From: an uncultured Tolumonas sp.
GTDB taxonomy: Bacteria > Pseudomonadota > Gammaproteobacteria > Enterobacterales > Aeromonadaceae
Assembly (NCBI RefSeq): GCF_963556105.2
Contig: NZ_OY829944.1
Span: forward strand, 626,501-690,500
Reading direction: 5' to 3'
Length of the DNA stretch: 64,000 nt
The notes beneath the pieces are model-generated. The model saw only the letters and a list, made by a program, of their open reading frames with translations, made no database searches and was not told where the DNA came from. Below are positions 59,348 to 64,000 of the stretch, in pieces; the stretch's first letter is position 1; every line of letters starts with the position of its first letter. The translations under genes and the position numbers were made by a program.

Positions 59348-61462
59348 TTACAGATTTCCTACAACTATTTTAGGTGTAACGAAAATTAACAGTTCTTTCT
59401 TTGTATTCGTATTTACGGTATTACGGAACAGCACACCGACGCCAGGTAGATCGCCCAGCATAGGTACTTTACTTACTGTCTTCTTAATTGAACGGTTATA
59501 TATGCCACCTAATACTAAGGTTTCTCCATTTTTTACTAAGACTTGAGTATTAATAGCCTGTGTTGAAAGTGCTACTGCCGTACCACCATTACCAGTGTTA
59601 ACATCTTTGTATATGTCGTCTTGAGTAACATGCAGATCAAGAATGACATTGTTATCTGGTGTAATTTGTGGGGTCACTTTTAAACTCAATACTGCTTTTT
59701 TGAATGAGACGGTAGTTGCTCCGCTCGATGAGCTTTCACTATATGGGATTTCATAACCTTGCTCAATTAATGCTTCTTTCTGATTAGCTGTAGTCACTCT
59801 AGGGCTAGATATGATTTCTGCTTTGTTTTCAGTTTCTAACGCACTGAGTTGGAGATCTAACAACGAACCATCGGTCAACTTAGCCACTTGAAATGCAATA
59901 CTTGGAACTTGACTACCACTACTTGTCGTTGCGGGTAAATTAACATTTAATCTACTAGCAAGAGTTGGAGTCTTTCCTGTCGCTGCAGTATCTAATCCAG
60001 TTAATGTTCCTGATGTACTGCCATTAGCATTAACATCGGTAACGCCCCATTGAATTCCGAGTGAATCCTCAAGCCCATCATTAACTGTAACCATACGAGC
60101 TTCAATAACTACTTGTTTAACAGCAACATCCAGGACTTTAATCATATCTTTAATATGATCAATAACATCAGCGGTATCTTTTACCAACAATGTATTGGTT
60201 CGCTCGTCTACACTTACTGCACCGCGTGGAGATAATAAACGAGTTTTATTATCAGCTAATAATTTAGCCATGTCGGGTGCTTTGGCATAATTAATTTGTA
60301 CATATTCTGTTACTAATGGCGCCAGATCAGCTACTTTTTGTTTATTTTCCAGCTGTTGTTTTTCTTGCGTAGCAATTTCAGCAGCCGGTGCAACTAAAAG
60401 AATATTATTATCCAAACGCTTATCCAGACCTTTAACTTTCAGTACTGTATCCAGTGCTTGCTCCCATGGTACGCCATCCAATCGCAATGTAATATTACCG
60501 CCAACTGAGTCAGTTGTGACTAAATTTAATTTATTAAAATCGGCAATTAGTTGTAATACCGTTCTAACTGGAACATCTTGAAAATTAAGGGAGATTGGCT
60601 TTCCTTTGTATTTTTTGGGAGCATCAGTTTTAGCTGTTCGTAGTGGCGGGCTAATTTCTACAATAAATAAGTTACCTGATTGATCATACTTATAATCAAA
60701 TTTACCTTTGATACCGAGATCAAAAATTACACTACTTTTATTTTGTTTTATGTCTACGTTGTAGACTGGTGTATTAAAATCGGCAACATCCATTAAGGCC
60801 AATAAATCAGGTTTAATAGCTGTTGCATTAAAAGATGCAATTACATGTTCACCTCTGGCACTAACTTCAACAGCTGCAGCACTATTTTGTAAATTAATTA
60901 ATAATTGGCCTTGTCCATTTTTACCCCTACGAAAATCAACGTGTTCAATACTATTAATCACACCTGATGTGCTTTTCATCGAATTATTGTCAGTTGTTGT
61001 ATTGTTTTTTGATGTCGCAGCAAGTTTGTTGCTTGACATTGCTTGCGTTTTAGAATCATTAGACAAGGATTGTCCCAAAGTGACAGATATATGGGAACCA
61101 TCTTGTTTAATGCGATAAGGCATCAAGCGTTCGAGATTTACAGAAACATCTAGACCTGCGTTTTTAGGTTTGACTTGAATATCTTGAATGCCTAAACGTT
61201 CGATTGGGATCGTATTTTGTCGTAAAGACGAACTAGTTGCAGGAAAATTCAGGTATAACTGATTTGGCTGGTATTTTAGCTTATCAGTAAATGTTGTCAG
61301 TGACTCATTGAAGTCAAACTGTAATTCAAGTTGGTCCCCACTAAGCGGGCTAACCCGGATATTCTGAAGCTCTGTCAGGGCGAATACCGCAGTGGAGTAT
61401 GCAGCGAAAGAAAGCACAGCCGCCGTATATAATCCTGAGTGAAATAGTCTGTTAGTTCGCAT
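59348..61462 (-). CDS. pilQ: Type IV pilus secretin PilQ
   Basis: A 704-residue outer-membrane secretin through which the pilus passes. A signal peptide of about 28 residues ends near TAVFA. Two AMIN domains follow (LTELQNIRVSPLSGDQLEL, and INSIEHVDFRRGKNGQGQL), then an STN/N0 domain (ISLNFQDVPVRTVLQLIADF), an N1 domain (VQINYAKAPDMAKLL), and the secretin core ending with ETLVLGGIYNRS and PMLGDLPGVGVLFR. The AMIN domains bind peptidoglycan in this family. It is the last gene of pilMNOPQ and ends at a strong terminator. Confidence 0.96.
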   Translation of the reverse strand: MRTNRLFHSGLYTAAVLSFAAYSTAVFALTELQNIRVSPLSGDQLELQFDFNESLTTFTDKLKYQPNQLYLNFPATSSSLRQNTIPIERLGIQDIQVKPKNAGLDVSVNLERLMPYRIKQDGSHISVTLGQSLSNDSKTQAMSSNKLAATSKNNTTTDNNSMKSTSGVINSIEHVDFRRGKNGQGQLLINLQNSAAAVEVSARGEHVIASFNATAIKPDLLALMDVADFNTPVYNVDIKQNKSSVIFDLGIKGKFDYKYDQSGNLFIVEISPPLRTAKTDAPKKYKGKPISLNFQDVPVRTVLQLIADFNKLNLVTTDSVGGNITLRLDGVPWEQALDTVLKVKGLDKRLDNNILLVAPAAEIATQEKQQLENKQKVADLAPLVTEYVQINYAKAPDMAKLLADNKTRLLSPRGAVSVDERTNTLLVKDTADVIDHIKDMIKVLDVAVKQVVIEARMVTVNDGLEDSLGIQWGVTDVNANGSTSGTLTGLDTAATGKTPTLASRLNVNLPATTSSGSQVPSIAFQVAKLTDGSLLDLQLSALETENKAEIISSPRVTTANQKEALIEQGYEIPYSESSSSGATTVSFKKAVLSLKVTPQITPDNNVILDLHVTQDDIYKDVNTGNGGTAVALSTQAINTQVLVKNGETLVLGGIYNRSIKKTVSKVPMLGDLPGVGVLFRNTVNTNTKKELLIFVTPKIVVGNL

Positions 61463-61465
61463 GAC

Positions 61466-62011
61466 TCATCCCTGTTTTTTGTTAGTGTTAGTAGTGGATG
61501 TATTGAGGGTTAGTTTGGTCGTTCTATTATTCCAGCAACCACTACCATCCGGTATCATCTCTATTACATCGATATCATCTTTAGTTACTTTAGCTATCTT
61601 ACCGTGGTTTAATCCCATGTACTGACCTAAAGTAACTCGGTATACAATTCCTCCTGGCGCTAGCACCAAGCCCCATAAACCTCTTTCATCGGCCAATGAC
61701 CCTTTCATCTGCAAGTTATCAAGAGAATATTGTTCTAATTCTTCTTTGGGTCTGTTGATATCCGGTTGCGCACATTTAGCTTTCACTTTGCTAACCGACT
61801 GACCTTGTTCTGGTTTTGGATCGATAAATGGATTTCGCATATTTTTAGCTAAAAAGGGAATTGGTTCATAAGGAGTTATTGTAGGTAACGGTTCTATAGG
61901 TTGTGCTGGTCGGGCTTTAACCTGTGCAACGTATATTTGTAAATCCGCATTTTGATCGCAGCCAGAGATTGCAACCATGCTTAAAAAAAGGATCAGTGTT
62001 TTAATATTCAT
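61466..62011 (-). CDS. pilP: Type IV pilus assembly lipoprotein PilP
   Basis: A 181-residue lipoprotein with lipobox SMVAISGC (Cys at about 18). A disordered proline-rich linker is followed by the PilP beta-domain (LQMKGSLADERGLWGLVLAP and YRVTLGQYMGLNHGKIAKV). It links the inner-membrane PilMNO complex to PilQ. The pilO stop overlaps its start by four bases, and pilQ starts three bases after it. Confidence 0.93.
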   Translation of the reverse strand: MNIKTLILFLSMVAISGCDQNADLQIYVAQVKARPAQPIEPLPTITPYEPIPFLAKNMRNPFIDPKPEQGQSVSKVKAKCAQPDINRPKEELEQYSLDNLQMKGSLADERGLWGLVLAPGGIVYRVTLGQYMGLNHGKIAKVTKDDIDVIEMIPDGSGCWNNRTTKLTLNTSTTNTNKKQG

Positions 62012-62670
62012 TTCTTCACCGTTCCTTTATGCTGTTGTTTATTCTTCACTTTTTGTTCAGGATCATAGCGATAAGTCTTTGCTTGAACAGACATAATCAT
62101 ATTATCGGCATTGGTAGAAGAAGTTTGGTTTTCTTGTTTGTTTTTATTAACAGTTTCTTTAGTTACAGTAAAACTACCAAGTAAAACAATTCGGGGTAAT
62201 GCAGCTATATCTGCTGAAAATTGACCTAGCTGATTATATTGTCCAGAAAGATCAATACGCATAGGAAGTTCAGTATAAAACTCTTTCTTTATTTCTGGTT
62301 CCCAATTTATTTTAAGTAACTTCAATCCATTATTTGTTGCAATATAGCTAATATCATCAAGCAAACCAGCAACTTCATTTTTATTTGGCAGCTGTTTCAA
62401 TTGGTTTTTAAGCATTTCTTCCAATTGGATCATCTGTTGGCGATATGCATTTAGACTGCTAGCTTGAGAAGCTCGAACTTCAAACTGACTTTTTAGATCA
62501 ATTTCTTTTTGTCTGGTTTTGTCTAGTTGTTTTATAGAGTCTGAAATAAGAGCATAATATCCAGCCCCTCCGATTAATGCACAAATAAAAGCTATCAAAA
62601 TACATTTTGCTAGCACTGGCCATGAGGCTAAATCATTTATGTCTAAATCATTTAAGTCTTGAAAGTTCAT
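62008..62670 (-). CDS. pilO: Type IV pilus inner-membrane protein PilO
   Basis: A 220-residue bitopic protein. A single transmembrane helix lies at about 22-45 (CILIAFICALIGGAGYYAL), followed by a coiled-coil (LDKTRQKEIDLKSQFEVRAS) and a ferredoxin-like periplasmic domain including PLRIDLSGQYNQLGQF-like sequence (MRIDLSGQYNQLGQF). It forms a heterodimer with PilN. The lysine-rich C-terminus is unusual but short. The gene lies 17 bases after pilN and overlaps pilP by four bases. Confidence 0.92.
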   Translation of the reverse strand: MNFQDLNDLDINDLASWPVLAKCILIAFICALIGGAGYYALISDSIKQLDKTRQKEIDLKSQFEVRASQASSLNAYRQQMIQLEEMLKNQLKQLPNKNEVAGLLDDISYIATNNGLKLLKINWEPEIKKEFYTELPMRIDLSGQYNQLGQFSADIAALPRIVLLGSFTVTKETVNKNKQENQTSSTNADNMIMSVQAKTYRYDPEQKVKNKQQHKGTVKK

Positions 62671-62687
62671 ATTACGTCCCTGTGCTC

Positions 62688-63257
62688 TTATTGTTTTGGA
62701 GCGGGATTAGAATTACTGCTATTCAATACATTGAAACGCATTGAAAACTCGCTCAACCTCATGAGTGCAGAGTCATTGGCAAAGATAGAGTTTATTGTCG
62801 TTTGTCCTAACCACCCGCTAGCATCAATTAATCTCATAGTGCTTGCAACTCGGTTATAGGCTTCTGCCTTTCCGACTATGTCAATCTGAGATTCATCAAC
62901 GTTCATTGATTGTAGATATACACCATTTGCTATAACAACAGGAAGGTCATTAAACAATTTAACAGACACATTCCGGCTTTGTTGCAAGGTATCAATCAGT
63001 TTCATTCGATTGACAAGAGACTGCTTCTGAGTTTTTATTTCATTTATCTGGCCAATTTGTGTATCCAGAATAGCAATCTCGTGTTGGAGGAACTGATTTC
63101 GCTGATTTTGAGCACTAATCTGTTGATTAAAATATTGATTCACTGCAAATACAACTGCTGCAGCTATAGCACAAGTAATGCCAAGTAAAATGAAAAAAGC
63201 CTGTTTTTGGCGTTCTTTAGCTGATTCGCGCCATGGCAGGAGGTTTATATTTGACAT
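62688..63257 (-). CDS. pilN: Type IV pilus inner-membrane protein PilN
   Basis: A 189-residue bitopic protein. The conserved cytoplasmic N-terminus SNINLLPWRE binds PilM, and a transmembrane helix follows at about 20-45 (AFFILLGITCAIAAAVVFAV). A coiled-coil and a periplasmic domain complete it. The first 13 bases overlap the end of pilM, suggesting translational coupling. Confidence 0.93.
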   Translation of the reverse strand: MSNINLLPWRESAKERQKQAFFILLGITCAIAAAVVFAVNQYFNQQISAQNQRNQFLQHEIAILDTQIGQINEIKTQKQSLVNRMKLIDTLQQSRNVSVKLFNDLPVVIANGVYLQSMNVDESQIDIVGKAEAYNRVASTMRLIDASGWLGQTTINSIFANDSALMRLSEFSMRFNVLNSSNSNPAPKQ

Positions 63258-64000
63258 GGGGTAAAACTCCTTAACGCCAATCCAAGGGCGGTCATATATT
63301 TAGCGCCATGGCCGAAGTTATCCGCCAATTTATGTTGGTTATATAGTAGGACTGGATCTGGATGTCTGACATCCATTTCCAGTTGTAATGCCAGTTGTTG
63401 TCGTAAACCAGGAATTAAGCTACCGCCACCAGAAATAACCAACATCTCCACGGTTCGGTTACCCGATGAACTACAAAATAATTGTATATTTCGTTTTATA
63501 TGCTGTGTCAGCTGATTGATATATGAGTTGACGACATCGATGTCACTATATGAAGAAAGAGCTCCTTTTAGTTTCACATTTTCAGCTTCTTCTGGCGGCA
63601 AATTATAGAACGTAGCTAAGGAACGAGTGAGACTTGCTCCACCAAAATCTTGCAAACGAGAGTAAATTAACTCACCTTGAAAAATGATGCCAAAACTCAA
63701 TGACAATTCGCCAATATCAACTACTGCGCAAAACTTGTTCGCATCAGCAGTTAAGAGTGATTTTTCCAGAGATACAACGGCACGAGTCAAGGCATGCATA
63801 CCCACATCAACCACTTTAACTGCCAAGTCACTTTCATTGAAGACACTAATAGCACTGGCAACGGATTGGGAACGAGCAGCACAGATAAGAACATCATTGC
63901 GAGTAGGATCAGTGATGTTGGGGCCGAGGATCTCGAAATCTAAACTGACTTCATCAAGAGGGAAGGGTATGAGTTGTTCTGCTTCCAGCATGACTATATT
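63245..64000 (-). CDS. pilM: Type IV pilus assembly ATPase-like protein PilM (C-terminal 251 residues; cut by window edge)
   Basis: Partial: the frame is open to base 64000, and the first visible residues (NIVMLEAEQLIPFPLDEV) align inside the PilM family at about residue 110, so the real start is outside the window. PilM is an actin/FtsA-like cytoplasmic protein that binds the PilN N-terminus. Visible nucleotide-binding elements are AVVDIGELSLSFGII, GGASLTRSLA and LVISGGGSLIPGL. It is the first gene of pilMNOPQ. Confidence 0.93.
   Translation of the reverse strand, partial: NIVMLEAEQLIPFPLDEVSLDFEILGPNITDPTRNDVLICAARSQSVASAISVFNESDLAVKVVDVGMHALTRAVVSLEKSLLTADANKFCAVVDIGELSLSFGIIFQGELIYSRLQDFGGASLTRSLATFYNLPPEEAENVKLKGALSSYSDIDVVNSYINQLTQHIKRNIQLFCSSSGNRTVEMLVISGGGSLIPGLRQQLALQLEMDVRHPDPVLLYNQHKLADNFGHGAKYMTALGLALRSFTPCQI

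Overview
The window is a gene-dense, roughly 48-50 % GC chromosomal segment of a gammaproteobacterium. Almost every gene has a close enterobacterial or Vibrio/Aeromonas-type counterpart. The exeA-exeB pair (type II secretin assembly, best known from Aeromonas), fused nuoCD, and a fabV-type enoyl reductase point to the Aeromonadales; a Tolumonas-like facultative anaerobe is my best guess, inferred from gene content only. No prophage, insertion sequence, integron or CRISPR array is visible; this is core genome with a few catabolic additions.

Layout. 0-5.3 kb: start of yfbR (cut by the left edge), alaA, dacB, fabV, two unrecognised small genes, tRNA-Ile2(CAU). 5.4-9.7 kb: the macromolecular synthesis operon rpsU-dnaG-rpoD on the minus strand. 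9.8-13.6 kb: tsaD, plsY, folB-folK, cca. 13.7-17.7 kb: exeA-exeB and a CYTH triphosphatase. 17.7-22.5 kb: rho and trxA on the minus strand, then rhlB-gppA on the plus strand. 22.5-28 kb: a sugar locus with an alpha-glucoside PTS permease, a GH4 6-phospho-alpha-glucosidase, a YqhD-type aldehyde reductase and a GntR/HutC regulator. 28-42.8 kb: complete 13-gene nuoA-N operon for NADH:quinone oxidoreductase. 43-53 kb: galactose regulon, with mglBAC (uptake), galR, and galE-galT-galK-galM (Leloir pathway). 53-55.1 kb: an RlmD-type rRNA methyltransferase, a ComFB-like protein and three tRNA-Leu(CAG). 55.2-59.3 kb: glgC-glgA and rsmC. 59.3-64 kb: pilM(partial)-N-O-P-Q for type IV pili.

How the parts work together. 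The galactose block is self-contained. MglBAC imports galactose, GalM/K/T/E convert it to glucose-1-phosphate and UDP-sugars, and GalR sits between the two operons. Both operon promoters carry a GalR-type operator about 18 bp upstream of a CRP-like site, the spacing expected for an operator near -60 and CRP near -41.5. The alpha-glucoside block has a similarly spaced CRP-like site and -10, preceded by helically phased ATACC half-sites that resemble the palindrome in front of its GntR gene. The glg genes convert glucose-1-phosphate to glycogen.

I found no clearly new multi-gene system. The most unusual observations are the phased half-sites of the glv/GntR-YqhD locus, three GalR-like sites in the 837-bp nuo/mgl gap, an Asp-to-Glu change at a metal-binding position of Cca, an RlmD paralogue of Firmicutes character, and two orphan small genes next to tRNA-Ile2.
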